A stretch of 64,000 nt of DNA from Penaeus vannamei (GCF_042767895.1 NC_091570.1:14236196-14300195), one strand, 5' to 3'; positions 26,729 through 41,460 are shown, numbered from the stretch's first letter. The notes: generated by a model not told the origin, from the letters alone. Numbers and translations are program-made.

Positions 26729-29632
26729 CCACTCTGTCCAAATAAGAAAAGAAAGAAAAACAATTCTTGCAGGTTAGTTGGAAGGCTATCGCAGCTAGCA
26801 CTTGCAAGTTTACGGCTTCATCGTGCCATTACTATCCCTATAAACAAGCGAAACAGCAAACCATTCTGCGGTTACTTTGGGTAAGACTACCATTTTTAAT
26901 GTTTATTTCTGAAACTTCTATGAACCATTATGATTTTCTTGAAGTGTTATCTCTTTGGGAAAATACTCTGTCCCCTTTGAAGTAGGGAAAATATAATGGC
27001 TTCACTAACCGGACAAGTTTTGTGAATAAAACATAAACAACAACAGAGTTAAAGAAAATAATATAATTGTGCCAAGTTCTTTAACAAAGGGCGAGAGACA
27101 TTTGAAAAGAAACGGAAAGAAAAAGAGAGAGGAAGTAGGAAAAAGTTTAATGGTTAAGGGGCCCGAGAGAAACTGTTGTCAAAATGATATAGTGAAGACA
27201 GAATAATGAGTATAAAAAAGAAAGTTTCGTGCGAGATGACGAACACTGACGCATGTATGGAGCAGGGCGGTTGGAAAAGGAAAACCGCAGAACTTGTAAT
27301 TAAAGGGGGGAGGGGGTTAAATGAGGGAAGGGGGTAAGACGCTGGAATAAATCATGAGGTAGGTTAGGGGACGACAGAAGACTTGGGGAGCGAGGGGAGA
27401 TAGAGACGAGGGATGAAAAGGGGAGGGTGAGGGTGGGCCGCTAATCCCCTGTTGGCTCGAGATGTGGTACACGTCGCAGAGGGGCAGATGGGGTAAGGGG
27501 GAGGGGGAGGGGCAGGGGCTAGAGGGGAAGAAGGGCTAGGGAGCTGAATAGGGGCTGAGGGGATGGGCAAGGGAGAGGAGCGGAAGGGCATCACCGCATT
27601 CTTGGCACGCGGCGCCCGTGGCACACGCCGCCACACCCCATCCTACGCCTACGCCCCAGGTACTGTCTCCCTCTGGTCCTGTTGCTCGACTTATGGCGCA
27701 CACACTCACAAGCCTAAAAACATGCCATCTTGATCTTAACAGTCCCGGGGGGAAAAGAGGGGAAGCGTGGAGAGGGAAAAAACTTCCTTGTAGAGTGGAG
27801 GTTATTAAGGCTGACGGAGATACAAGACTAGCGTGACTTTGAACCGGGGGACAGAGGAGGAAAGGAGGAGGAGAATGGAGCGGGAAGGGGAGAGAAGGAG
27901 AGGGAAGGGGAGAGAAGGAGAGGGAAGGGGAGAGAAGGAGAGGGAGGGAGAAAGGTGGGCGGGCAGGCCACAAAGGAATCACGTTTTGTTATTGGGTTCA
28001 CAATCCACTTCTGTCGTCCACCTCCAGACAATCTAGGATAGCATAGCAGTTTATAATCAACACGCGATAACAATTACAGAACGACATTGGAAGCGAATTT
28101 TAAATGTTGGACTTATCGAGATGCATTTTCCGTAAATATCAACCCAACCTCGACTTCCCCCGACTCTCGGCACAAAAAGTCCTCCCCCAAAAAACAGATA
28201 GCTGTATAATTACAAAATACAAAACATGTGTCTAAGAGCACGTTTGTAAGGCTGCTAAGTGTTCGCAATGGTGGGTTTCCCAGTGACAAGAAGTGCCAGA
28301 ATGGCGGAGACCTTTAACTCGTAAGTGGCGTGGATGGGCAGGCCGTGTCTCTAGGGTTTTGTGAGTGCGAGACAGATTATACTGAGAGGGGCGCTGCAAG
28401 TGTCGGCGACTCGGGGCGGGGTAGCAACGGGTCCCTGGAGCAGCTGCGGCCATGTGCAGATAAAGGGTTACCAGAAAGAGAACAGAGCTTCCATTACCCT
28501 TCCGCACCCTCTGCCCCCCCCCCTTCCCCCTTTCTCCCTACTGGCGCCAGTCATCACCCTTCCCTGCGTTTCCCCCTCGGGATGACGTGCTTCGGCTCAT
28601 TCCTCCTCACACCACGGAACCTCCGCCCTTTCTTCCTTTCTTCACCAAACTTGGGAAGCAACTATCAGCACACGAGATGGTATGGTAGATACGCAGCACT
28701 GCTCCCTAAATAGCAGTGAAGCAAGAGGCAAGAGTGCTCCCAAATGCGGCGATCTTTCTGGTGGCACTATTTGTATCATGACCCCCCGCACAGAGTACGC
28801 AGACGGGCTTCTCGTCCGAGAGTGAAAAATAACCTGGCAAGTCGCTGTATCGGCGTCAAAGGAAGCCTAACCTCCCACCACCACTGTTTCCAACTGCGAA
28901 TATTGAGGGTAAGGGACTCCCCTTCCTCAATTCAACGGCGGAAGGGAAGCCCTGAACGACCTCACCTTCGCCCTGCATCTCCTTCCCCTCGGCAGGGAAG
29001 GGCACAGGATAAGGGCACGCTGAATAATCTCTCCCGAAGTAAACACCGCGTCGGCCGCCAGCTGCCCTCACTCGTCACTTTCAAAACAAAACAATGATCG
29101 GCTCAGCCTGTCAGTTGTTTAATGGCTCCCCACACTTTTTTCTGTAGCACTGGGTTTGGCCGTTCGTCACCCAAAAACTAATTGCACAAGGTATCATTAT
29201 TGCAAGCGCGCGTTTGCTAATGTAGGCGGAGGGAAAGTGAATGTGTAACGCGTATCGAATGCAACTTTCATTGCAAAATTAATGCCTTAATCGCCCTCCT
29301 ACTGCTCTTTATTACGAAACCCAACAACACAAATAACACGCCATCATTCTCTTTAAAAGAGAAAGGCAGAAAGGAGGATGGATAGACAGAAAGATAGGTA
29401 GATCGACTGACTGATAGAAGTGTAAACAGATGCGAAAAACACTGCGGACTAAACAATCTTACAAACAGAAGCAGGAAAATCTGAAGAGAAAAACATCTAT
29501 GGATAGAAATCGGAAAGTCTGCGTGTCTCCGCTGCCTCCAGCCTTCGCCCTGTGCCCATGTATCTGCGTTGAACATCAAAAGCGACAGAATGTACAACCC
29601 CTCTACTGTCGCCCCGCAAATAGAAGCTGATT
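26729..29632. other. Non-coding sequence with purine patches
   Basis: G/A-rich around 27300-27600. The patch 27830-27960 contains a 20-base G/A unit (GGAAGGGGAGAGAAGGAGAG) repeated about three times. Open frames on both strands have no recognisable domain. The ends (26.8-27.3 and 28.1-28.3 kb) are AT-rich. Confidence 0.45.
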
Positions 29633-30869
<1,237 letters not shown>

Positions 30870-31500
30870 CGTGAGCGTCCCCGAAAAGGGAGAGAGAAGC
30901 GTGACTGCATCCATGAGTCACGTCCCTTCCACGACGGCTTGATCCATCATTTTATTATACCGCGCGCTGCCGCTCTTACGTCTCCGCCATCGCTATAGAC
31001 ATAAATATGAAGAAAAAAACATCTAGGGTTCTCAAGAACAAGCAGGAAACTCCTAATTTCACGCCTGTCTGCTTACTACTTCATCAGGAAAGAACAATGC
31101 TGTATTTTATATATTTTATTTATTTACTTTTTTTTGGGGGGAGGGGATAAACTTTTTTTTCATTTTTTTCTAAATGTCATGTTTTCAGAAAAATAACAGA
31201 ACGCAACCACTCTCTTATCTCGCAACGAAAACACGGCGTTCACCCACGCCAGGATGCCGAGACGTTTCTAGAATCTCTGCTCTATATGGCCCTTCCATTT
31301 TCCTGGAAGTGTTTACAAGGAGACGGCCGTCATGAAACCTCGGCGCAACAAATAACCCACACGGACTGAATATTCACGAACCCAAACAGGCGCTTCCCGT
31401 CCAACCCCCTCCCCGTCTCGCTGCCTGGCGGAATCTTTCCCCTCCAGAATCAGCTGACCGCTCCAGGCATCTATGAGGGTCTTTGTGCCAAGCTTCTAAA
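30870..31500. other. Non-coding sequence
   Basis: Mixed, with T-rich patches near 31120-31170. Nothing recognisable. Confidence 0.5.
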
Positions 31501-31786
<286 letters not shown>

Positions 31787-34700
31787 TGCACAGCCAACAA
31801 AGCCAACGGGAAGAGCACCGCCTTTCTCCCCCGTCTTTTCAACAGGAGAAGCGGTATTCGAGGACGCCATCCTTAACTCCGCGTCGCCCTGGAGTGGCTC
31901 TTCCCGCGGCACTACGAGAGCGCTCGCGAGGGCGGAAATCCGAGCCAATCTAAAAAACAACGAGGGAAGAATAAACCCAAAAACATGCTGGGTGGCTGGG
32001 CTGGGGCCGCGTCCACCCTCACCCCCTGATCCCACGCCCACCTTGTCAAGCCCGAGGAACACGTGGCCGACGCCCGCATCTGTATTAACTTTCAAAATGC
32101 GGGTCTCAACTTCAAGGAACAATAAAGCCCAACACAAAGCCCCTCGAAGGTGGAAGGATCTAAATCAAAGAGCCGCCCACAAAAGTAAAATCACTAAAGG
32201 AAGAAAAAAGAAGAAGAAAAACTAAAACAATGACTCGAAATAATAGCTATTTCGTCAGCCGAGAGAATGGATGTGGCACGTCCGGGACGAGGGGTCGAAG
32301 GCGAGGAGGACCAGTGAGGGGAGGGATGCCTCTGCGTTGCCTCTCTCCCCTCATCTCCACGCACAAAGGGCCTGCTCCCTCATTACAAATGTACTAAGCG
32401 TCGCCCTAGGGGGTTTCATACAGTTAGCCGGGCGGGCTACATACTCCCGGCACACAGCGAGTGGTTTGGAGTGAGAGAATGCCAGTATGAGAGCGAGTGA
32501 CTACAAGGGAGGAGTGGCGGCTATGAGGAAGGACCAGGCCGTGTGACCGAGCGGAGAAATGTACAATTACGGTCGTCTTCTGTGAGATGATGAAGTCGAT
32601 GAGACAGACAACAGACCTGCGATGATCACCTGTAATCAGTGGGACAGGTGACACATCTGGTCGGCGAGGGCGACATGTGCACAGAACCAAGTAACAATAA
32701 CTGAACAGTGCCATGGCGACGCGAGAGGAAAGTGGAGGGGGACGGCAAGGAGGAAGGAGAGGAAGACGAGGAGGAGGAGGGGAAAGTAAGGAAAGGGCAA
32801 GAATGGATTAGGGGAGGAAGGGGAAGAAAGAATGGAAGGGGGGGGGTTATAGAAGAGGAAGGGATAGATTCAAAAAGACCGTGAAAAGGAAAAACAGGAA
32901 AAGCGGACGAATGGGGAAAAGAGGAAGAGGAAAAATTATTTTAAAAAGTTAGTGCAACGCAGGAAGAATAGTGGGGGAAGATATAAGCAGGCAGGAAAAC
33001 GAGACACACTTGAACAAGAACGAAACAACGAAGGATTAATGAGCACAAGGAAGAGCCGGAGAGGCACGGCGAGCAAAGACGAAGGAACATTACGGAGAGA
33101 CGTGACATGCCTGCGCGAGAGCCCCGGCGAGAATGGGTACAACGGGATAAGAAACAACGGTACGATGTGTGCGCGCATGGGAAGGGCGGGGGAGAGGGGC
33201 CGGTTGTAAAGTTAGCGGTATAAGGAACCGGTGTTGGGATGCGTTGATTCGCAGGGGACCGAGACGCCATCGCGCAGGTAGACAAACATACAAATGCGGG
33301 ACGTACTTCAGGAGGAGGTAAACCAGTGAGGTTGTGAGGGAGGGGAGGGAAGGAGGGAAAGGGAGGAGGGAAGGCGGGGGAAGGTTAAGGTAGACAACAC
33401 CTGGATGCCTTTCCTTATTGAGTGTCCCCCCCCTCTACCCCCTCCCCGGCTCCTTCGCTCAGGCGGACACATACGCAATGTGCATGTCTAATCATATTCA
33501 TTCGTACACTTGTTCTCTTGCTCGATATGCATATCTATACGCATGTATCTGCACATGCCAGACAAACACAACCGCCAACTTACACATACGCGGCAAAAAT
33601 ATCTAGAACAGAATCGTCCATTTCGTTCAAACAAACAAATGGAAGGATGTATCTGATATATGCGTCCCCATTCAACGATAAAGAGGAAGAAGGTGCCCCC
33701 TCTGAATACACATTCGCCATCTCATCAACCTTTGCATTATACAGCCTTCAGTCACAGTACCCTTCACGAGAATAGGCGGGTTAATGTAATCAGCTATTGC
33801 CTTTAATGCGACTATTCGTAGCCACTTTCCACTCCGGACATGCAGCTCCTGCACCTAGGATCCAGGCCACTGTTGCCTACTACCCTTGGAACGCCATCTA
33901 GTCCCTCCTCCTCCTCCCCTTCCCCGAGTCCGGTGACGCTCTTAGAGCTGTGTCGCTAACTCGTCCGTCAACAGGCGCGTCTTCATGACCTCGATGGAAA
34001 TGCAATGAGCTCAGTCGCCAAGACTTACTATACTTGCGCCTGCTCTTTCCCTCTTGGGTACCCAATTACAGTGCCTTGGGTGTGCCTCCGCGTCAAGGTC
34101 TACGCGGATGTGTCCGCGATGGCACTTGACACCGGCTGTACACGCACATGCATGCATACACGCGCAGGATGAGCGCCACTATGCCAGACACGACCCGCTC
34201 GTCTTTAGCATTCACGACAGCAGCAAGAATGAGTACATGAGTGGGCCGAAAAGAGGGACGCTAAACCCAGCGACAGCACGACCACGCACCTCGCTGTATG
34301 GCCAGGTTCCGTTACTGGAATTTCGTTTCGTCCTTCGGTTTTAATCCCGTTATCACACAGATGGGGATATGCTGGGGAGGACAGAGGCAAAATGAGAAAG
34401 AGTTGGGATTATAACCAGACAGGCATATTGAGAAGGAAAACAGACAAAATAAATGAAAGGAGAGGAGCGAAGAGGACAGGTGGAGAGAGGAACGGTCAGA
34501 GAGAGAGAAATGGGTGAGAGATTTCAATGATCCGCACACACTTCCTGACCCCTGGCGGCTACTGCATCTAACGACCTACATAGAAAAGCGATGACGTCGA
34601 GAGAAATTCCTTGGAAGAAGGTCTCCAGAGGAACCTACCGCCATGACGCACCAAGTTCATTTTGACGGGAAATGCATTTTTGTGTTCGAATTACCATCCG

Positions 34701-34907
34701 TCTAACTCTAAGAAGATTTTGGCGATATCCCAACCTCCGACCCCCTGTCGTGCACACATATTTTAGCTGTGGACTTCGGCAGGCGATTCTCCCGTGTGAA
34801 AGAGTTGACGGAGCAGTTCCAATGACCTTTCTCCTCTTTCCTCGAGCCCCTAACAAGCCGAATACTTGATCTAATCGCGTGTAAGCTACTGTATTTGTCT
34901 TGCAAAT
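31787..34907. other. Non-coding sequence
   Basis: Mixed sequence with a purine-rich part (32720-33060). Open frames of 60-120 residues occur on both strands without splice context or recognisable families. Confidence 0.45.
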
Positions 34908-35075
34908 GCCTTGAGCACCTCCCACATCCGCGCGCACGGAGGCGGAAGAAGGGCTTGTGCAACCCCTTCAAAAAAGGGTTCTCGTGAGGGCTATAATATG
35001 CAAATGAGGCTATGGACGGCGAAAGGAGACCCCGGGGATTTAATATTCATCGGCGGTGTCCATCTTGACTCGCTA
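34908..35075. promoter_or_regulatory. Possible enhancer/proximal promoter element
   Basis: A repeat-free stretch just upstream of a TATA/Inr pair. It holds an octamer ATGCAAATGA (34998-35007), TTTAATATTCAT (35039-35050) and a YY1-like CCATCTTG (35060-35067). The octamer recurs at 35640-35649. The TTTAATATTCAT word recurs at 39856 and 42978. Function is inferred from motif content only. Confidence 0.3.
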
Positions 35076-35136
35076 TATATAAGGAGAAGCTCTCTCTCCT
35101 CGCCAAACTGAACCCAATTGGAAATAGCCTCGTTCG
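35076..35136 (+). promoter_or_regulatory. TATA + Inr core-promoter-like sequence
   Basis: TATATAAG (35076-35083) matches TATAWAAR. The word CCAAACT (35103-35109) matches the initiator YYANWYY, placing +1 at A35105 and TATA at -29, the normal spacing. At +28 to +32 there is GTTCG, four of five against the arthropod DPE consensus RGWYV. No convincing exon follows on the plus strand. If real, it could drive a non-coding or enhancer RNA, antisense to the proposed minus-strand gene. Confidence 0.35.
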
Positions 35137-36599
35137 CCCTCAGACCTGGGCGACGGGCGTTATTCTGACGGGTTGTGCGCTTCTAGGCAATCTATTCGCT
35201 AATCTTTAAGCGAACTAAAACTTTATCGTGGATACGGAGAAATGACATCGACCCTCGCGACTAAACACCACCGAAATCCCAGCAGCGGCCATGAAAAGGA
35301 GGGGAAACGAGGGAGAGAGGAGAAAAACATGAGACTGATGGAACGGCGGGAAGAGGGCGAGAATGGAAGAATGATGAAGAAGGGAAGGGGTAGAAGGGGA
35401 GGGGGGGGCAGAGCCGCGCCAGTCATCAGTCACCCAGTCAGCCGCGCGAGCCATTGTCATTTCTTTCAGCCATTGGTCGCCACCCTTCCCCGGGCACCAT
35501 CTATCATCGGACGACCATCCTTCAGGAACAACAAAGGGAATCACTCGTCGTTATGGATGCCCATTGCCTAATAATTTTCCCATAAAGGTAGGTGTATTCT
35601 CCATGAAATCTACATCACAATTCTTGTTAGGATAACGAAATGCAAATGAAAATCACTGCCTTTTGCTATGTGTGGCTAGCGGTTGCAGCCACGGCCATCC
35701 TGAAGCATTTTGGCTGCCCTCAATGCCCCTGATTGGAGGATCAGGAAAATCTGTTTTCGCCACTCGTCAAATATTCTTACAGAACATTTCATGCGTGATT
35801 AACAGCGGATATTCAACCGGCATGTACGTATTTTAAGTGCCAATCATTCGCATAGGAAAATCCGATTACATTAAACAAAACCATAAGAATGGGACTCCCA
35901 AGCGCAACCCAACAACCCAGATACAAACAGACCAATCACCCTAAACGCGTATGAATCCGCAGTCCCTCTCCCTCGCACGGCCTCGTATTCCAGCAGCCCT
36001 CCTTAAAACGCAGGCCCGAGTCTCGCGGAGGCCTCGCCCACTGTCTTCAAAACGCCGGCACGTAGCGGCATGCGACTTGAGGCTCACGCATGGCAACCTT
36101 GTCTGAATATCAAGCCGCGAGAGCAAAAGGCATACTTCCTGAATATTGGATCGCCAACAATCGACTGCGGGACACTTTCCAAAGTTCAATAAGCTGCTTG
36201 GCTTCGTAGTTTTCTTTCGGAAGTTATCGCATCCGCAAGTGAAATGGGTTTCGGGCAGGGCGGAAGGCAGCGCGGGGGAGATAAGCTTAATATTTCCAGA
36301 GAAGCGGAAGGCGTCGGGGGAGGGGAGGGGAGGGGGAGGGGGTATGGTGGGGGAGATGCTCTTCTCCCTCGACGCACTTATTCATGCAGGCAACATATTG
36401 CAAAGTGCGGTGCAACATTCCAAAGAGAAGGAAATGCCGCGATACGCACAGTAATGCCCGCAAGAGCCCGGAGGCGGAGGGTCATCTGTCCTCCGCGGCG
36501 TTCAAGCTACACCGCCCGGGCGAAGACCTCCCCTTCGCCTGCGACGTCGAGGGCACGTAGGGGCAACACGGCGGGGGTTTTGCATCTCTCTGTGACTTT
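35137..36599. other. Mostly unique non-coding sequence
   Basis: A purine-rich patch lies at 35290-35410. The part 35580-35900 is repeat-free and has the look of conserved non-coding sequence (octamer at 35640, AT-rich homeodomain-like words). No exon recognised. Confidence 0.45.
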
Positions 36600-36745
36600 G
36601 TATTTTTGCATCGGGCTATTTGTGTCTGTCTATCTGTCTTTCTATGTCTTTCTGTCAGTCCGTATCTGGCTGTTTGTGTTTGTCTGTCTGTCTTTCTGTC
36701 AGTCTGTATCTGGCTGTTTGTGTCTGCGTGTCTGTCTTCTTTCCT
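36600..36745. repeat. TCTG-type repeat with a 44-bp unit (two copies)
   Basis: Tetranucleotide-like GTCTGTCT words. The word TATCTGGCTGTTTGTGT occurs at 36663 and 36707, a 44-base period. It shares the TATCTG and TGGCT words of the large 28-bp array and looks like an early-stage minisatellite from the same kind of precursor. Confidence 0.8.
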
Positions 36746-36850
36746 ATCTTACTACCTGCATTAACATTACCTCTAAAACACTTGTACTTACAAACACTGG
36801 ATGACTGGTCTAGCATGCCATGCCAATAGCTAATGCCATCAACTCGTGAA
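36746..36850. other. Non-coding sequence
   Basis: Unique sequence between the 44-bp repeat and a candidate recursive splice site. Confidence 0.5.
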
Positions 36851-36878
36851 ACTTACCTGAAAAGAAAAGAAAAAAACA
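36851..36878 (-). promoter_or_regulatory. Candidate recursive splice site RS2 (strong)
   Basis: Minus strand: a TTTTTTTCTTTTCTTTT tract runs into CAG and is followed directly by GTAAGT. The junction lies between 36857 and 36856. Both halves are near the metazoan optimum, and they abut with no exon between. It lies on the same strand as the coding exons at the left end. A lone 5' splice site of a real exon is unlikely because the acceptor tract occupies the place where exon would be. Confidence 0.47.
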
Positions 36879-38640
36879 TTTTTGAGATAAACATTCAAAT
36901 TATATATAAAAACATAAGTATGAACTATATCCAAACACACGGCATATTAATTCCCTCGTAAATGTGGGATCCGAGACGACGTGTGCCAAGCCTGACTTAA
37001 AACTGGTTCAGAACCGTGAACCATTTCGGACTTCAAGCTTTACATCTTGGTCAACGTCAAAGGAGTCTTAACGAATCCCGTGAACACTTTGAGTGCTGCA
37101 ATTTATAATGCGTGTTTATCATCTACCCAACCATAAATGAATTTTTTAAGCACTGCTCGCACTGAATCTAACTTTGATAAATGCTTACAAAAATGCAACA
37201 AAAACACCTTAGGCATAAAAAATAACATTCCAACAAGAATCAAAACTTGACCTAAAATTGCACGTTGAAACTTCAAACAAAAATCGATCTAACTATGCAT
37301 TAAAAAATATTTACTTTTCCCAATCTTTGAGGCATAGAGGAAGAGAATAAAAAACAACCAATGCAAACAAAGACTTCTACAGTTGTTTTCTTTCGTGAAG
37401 AGACACCACGTGGCAAAAAGCGCCAAAATCATGTGACAAACATACTTTACTAGCGTGTACTGTTGACAGCTATGCGCAAAGCCAAGCTAAACCCAGCCGC
37501 CAGCCACGCACTCGCACCTGCCAACCTCCTCACCGCCAATCCCGCCGCCCACGTCTCCCTGCCCGAACCCCAGGCACAACAACATTAAAAATACCCTCCG
37601 GTTTTGTCATCTCTCGCCTCCAGATACAACTACGAGCGCTGTGCTACAACTGGCGCGCTCGCGCTCGCTCGCTATCTCTATCTCTCTCTCACTCTGCAAG
37701 CGTACTACGGTACAAAGATCTTTGTGTTGAGTCACGAATGCATTCCGAACGTTTCTAGTCGACGGCCGCAAGGACAGACTTTATCGAGATGCCCCGTGAT
37801 CTCTGAAGGTTTATTTTCAACGAAGGTCGCAAAGAACCTGCGCAAAGGAGTGGGGAGATATATCAGTAACTAGAAGCCCAACGCAGGCGGAATAGTTAAC
37901 CTTGACAGCGACCCCATCCGTCTGTTTCTTGCATCAACTCGTGATGCAAAAAACATAGTTTACCGGTCGTGTCCGCCGACGACTGATTGGACCTCAAAAC
38001 ATACTAGTCATGGAACTTGCAAGTGCCAACACTCGACGCTAAGCAAAATGCCCAAAGACAAAGAGTTCGTGCCCCGTGAGCTTGGATACTTATAAAAAAT
38101 AACCACGGAATGAGGGCACGACTCCAAGGGAAGAGGGGAAACCGAGAGGCAAGGAAAGCAAAGAAAGCGGAGGAAGCGAAAGAGAGAGAGAGAGACAGAG
38201 GGAGGACAAAAGGGGGTCATCCTCAAACGTTCACACTTCTTACATTTAAACTAAAGACTGAAGATCGCCGTGCTAAAGTGACGAAGGCTGTTAAAAAAAC
38301 CCTCACGTTCCTTGTCTGAACCTTCCAGGAAACAGATGGTGAGAAAGAGAGAGACAGAGAGAAAATGAGAACTGAAGAAAAAGGGGTTAAGTGCAAGGAA
38401 AAAGCGTGTGTCGGCTTTTTACACCATCCGACGCTCAACGCTCGTGGAGGGAAGTCATGTTCCTCACAGTCTGGGCATAAGAAGCTGCCACACGTCCACG
38501 GGCTGCAATTAATGTGGGCCGGATAAGGTTATCCAATCATCTGCGGCCGGGAAGGAAGCGTACAAGCCCGCCCGATCGCTGAAGTTGTTTTTTCCGCGAC
38601 GCTTTATCAACGGTCGTGTGCCGGCCCGTTGCCAGGGATA
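36879..38640. other. AT-rich to mixed non-coding sequence
   Basis: The part 36.88-37.4 kb is strongly AT-rich. A short CGCTCGCTCG/CT patch lies near 37650-37690. No gene recognised. Confidence 0.45.
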
Positions 38641-38653
38641 AGCAAGGCCGCAG

Positions 38654-38870
38654 TGATGATGATGATGGTGGTGGTGGTAATGACGATGATGATGATGATG
38701 ATGGTTGGTGGTGACGATAGTGATAAATAGTGTGATGATGATGGTTGGTGGTGACGATAGTGATAAATAGTGTGATGATGATGGTTGGTGGTGACGATAA
38801 TGATAAATAGTAGTGGCTATGGTGATAAATAGTAGAAGTGGTGGTGGTGATGACTATTGATGATGATATT
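38654..38870. repeat. GAT/GGT triplets with a 40-bp minisatellite (three units)
   Basis: ATGGTTGGTGGTGACGATA starts at 38701, 38741 and 38781, an exact 40-base period, inside a GAT-rich background. Confidence 0.93.
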
Positions 38871-39079
38871 GTTCACAATAAACTTGGTCAGATATGAAAT
38901 GGACTAGACATGGGTGCCGGGCAGAGAATGATGGGAATAAAAAAGCGGAAAGTAAGGTGAGGAAGAAATAACCGAGAGACAAACCACGAGTTCCTACATA
39001 GAAAAAAAAACATCTCGAGTAGTACCGAAACAAGCGCTAGAGTTAGGCCATTCGCTTTCTATCATCGTCGGCGTTGTCA
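38871..39079. other. Non-coding sequence
   Basis: Short mixed stretch between two repeat blocks, with nothing recognisable. Confidence 0.5.
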
Positions 39080-39775
39080 TCGCAACCCTCAAGTCCTCTC
39101 CCCTTCTCCCTCCCCTTCCCTCCCCTCCCCGTGCTCGCCGTCCTCACCCCCGTCGCTGAACGCACAAAGCCCCTCGTCGGTAGTTTCCCCGGCGTGTCAC
39201 AAAAGCCACAATCATGTCCGTGTCCCACTTCCCCTCCTCGTTCGTTAAGCTTTTTTCCCCCTTCACCTTCATCTCTTCTCATCTCCCCCGTCAGTTGCCA
39301 CCTTCCATTCTCCGCTCCCCAATCCTCGCCCTCTCATCGGGTCTTCTCGCTGCCCCCCCCCTCGCTAAGCCCCTTCCTTTGCCTCCCCCTCATTCACTCC
39401 TTTTCTTCTCTTCCCGCCTTCACTTCCTTCTCCTCTCCCCTTTCTCCCTTCCCCTAAGCTATTTCACTCTCTCTTCGCCTCATCTCTTACTATTATTTTT
39501 TCTCTCCTTTTCCCTATCCTCTTCCCCTCTCTCTTCACCTACCCTATTCTTTTCTCACCTACCCCTTCTACCCCTTCCTCCCCTCTCCCTTTCACCCTGT
39601 CCCCTAACTAAGCTTCTCTCTCATTCTTCACTTCATTCCCTCCTTCCCTGCTCTTTTCTCACCTACCCCTCCCCCTTCCTTCCCTCCCTCCCTCCCTCCC
39701 CCTTCTTCCCTCCTTTCCTCCCTCTCTCCCTCCTTTCCTCCTCCTCCCTCTTCCTCCCTCCCTCCCCCTCCCCGG
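39080..39775. repeat. Long pyrimidine-rich (C/T) tract
   Basis: About 700 bases dominated by CTCC, TTCC and CCCT words with few purines, the densest part being 39660-39775. It is opposite in strand polarity to most purine tracts in the window. The 188-residue Ser/Leu/Pro plus frame is compositional. Confidence 0.88.
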
Positions 39776-40029
39776 CGTAGTGGCAACACCTTGAGCGACG
39801 ATAACCTAAAAACTTCACGCGTTTCTTTCCGGCCGTGTATAAAGAGCCGAGGTCGTTTAATATTCATGAAATATTTCGCAGTGTCTGAACACGTTATAAA
39901 AAACAAACACGCGCGCATTTCCCCGTCCACGAAAGAAAGCCAAAACTCGCCATCGCCGCTTTCCTCGGAGGCCTTCGAGTACGAACGAACGATGGCTGTC
40001 GTGGGGAGGAGGAGGAGGAAAGGGAGAGG

Positions 40030-40290
40030 GAGATGGAGGGGGAGAGAGAGGGAGAGAGTTGGAGGGATGGGGAGAGAGTGAGAGGGAGAGGGAGAGAGTT
40101 GGGGGGATGGGGAGAGAGTGGGAGGATGGAGAGAGAGAGTGGGAGGATGGGAAGAGAGAGTGGGAGGATGGGGAGAGAGAGTGGGAGGATGGAGAGAGAG
40201 AGTGGGAGGATGGGAAGAGAGAGTGGGAGGATGGGGAGAGAGAGTGGGAGGATGGGGAGAGAGAGTGGGAGGATGGGGGGAGAGGGGTGG
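40030..40290. repeat. 21-bp G/A minisatellite
   Basis: GTGGGAGGAT starts at 40118, 40139, 40160, 40181, 40202, 40223, 40244 and 40265, an exact 21-base period, with decayed units to the left. Because 21 is divisible by 3, each frame yields a seven-residue peptide repeat (for example ERVGGWG). This mimics a repeat protein but has no start or splice support. Confidence 0.95.
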
Positions 40291-41460
40291 GGATGGAAGG
40301 AGAGGTAATGGGTGGGGGGAAGAGGGGAAAGAGGGGAGTGGAGGGGAGGGGAAAGGCAGTCTGATCCGCCATTCGTATTTTCAGAACGTTCCGGAGCTCG
40401 AAACGCGACGAGACACACAGCCTAATTCGATGGAATGAAACAACGTCAAATCGTAATTATTTCTCGCAACGGCCACAATATTAGCGTGCACGGGGCGTTC
40501 CAATCCTGCCCCATGATTAGTATAATCATTCCTGCTGTCCGACTCCTTTTACCACCGACAAATGAATAAATGTACAAACAAACAAATTCATTCCTAATAT
40601 CGAACACATCGCCGAGTCACATAAAAATTCATAACATAGGGGAAAGTACCAAGGACGAATTCTTAGGCTTATAAATTTTGTAGAATTACACAAGACCTAT
40701 TTTTTAAAAAACTTAACAAGACAGGGGTGACGTCCTTACCCACGCCCATGGTAAATTACTCACTCGCGTGTCGGGGGCCATGCCATGTAAGCCTACAGGA
40801 CGGCAGACAAACAGCACTCACAGCATAAAACTCATGACAACCCACTCAAATAAAACCCCTGCCAATAACAAATCATAATAACCTGATCAGCCATTTCATA
40901 TCAACCTTACAATAAAGAGTGCCCTTACTACTACTACTACTACTACTAGTACTAATAATAATAGTTATAAATAAATATATATAAGCATGAAGAAATACTA
41001 GCAACTCCATCCAACCCCCCAAAAGGTCTCTTCCGACGCAATTCTATCCCTTTTCTCATCAAAATCTGAAGAGTGAACGGGTACTAATAAATGATCGTGG
41101 CGAGGTAACCTAATCTATGTGAGAACCGCAAGGACTGGTCGACCTGTCCCAGCCGGTCGCCACAACCGCCTCCACCACCGCCGCCACGGCCACCACCCTC
41201 ACCATCGCCACCACAGTCGACTCTCGCGTCTCTGCTTGTGTCTGTGTGTCTGTCTCTCACTCAGTCGCTTCCCAAGGTTGCATTGGATAGATAGCCACAA
41301 AATATATATTTTTCGAAAATACAAAATCCTGTTATTTTGGAAACTAATAATAAAAACCTTGGAAAAAAAAAAAACATTTGACGACGACAACACATCAAAA
41401 TCTTCCCCCCGTAAAGAGAAGCAAAGTTCCCGTCTTCTAATACAACCTGAGTTTATAATG
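40291..41460. other. Non-coding sequence with small triplet repeats
   Basis: ACT/AAT triplets at 40927-40962 and CCA/CCG triplets at 41161-41215. The remainder is AT-rich and featureless. Confidence 0.5.

Noticed and set aside
39838..39868. TATAAAG as a second promoter (plus)
   Set aside because: No initiator match at the expected distance, and isolated TATA words are common in AT-rich DNA.
40030..40440. Repeat protein with seven-residue units (ERVGGWG, EWEDGER)
   Set aside because: It follows from the 21-bp G/A minisatellite, is equally open in several frames and has no splice or start support.
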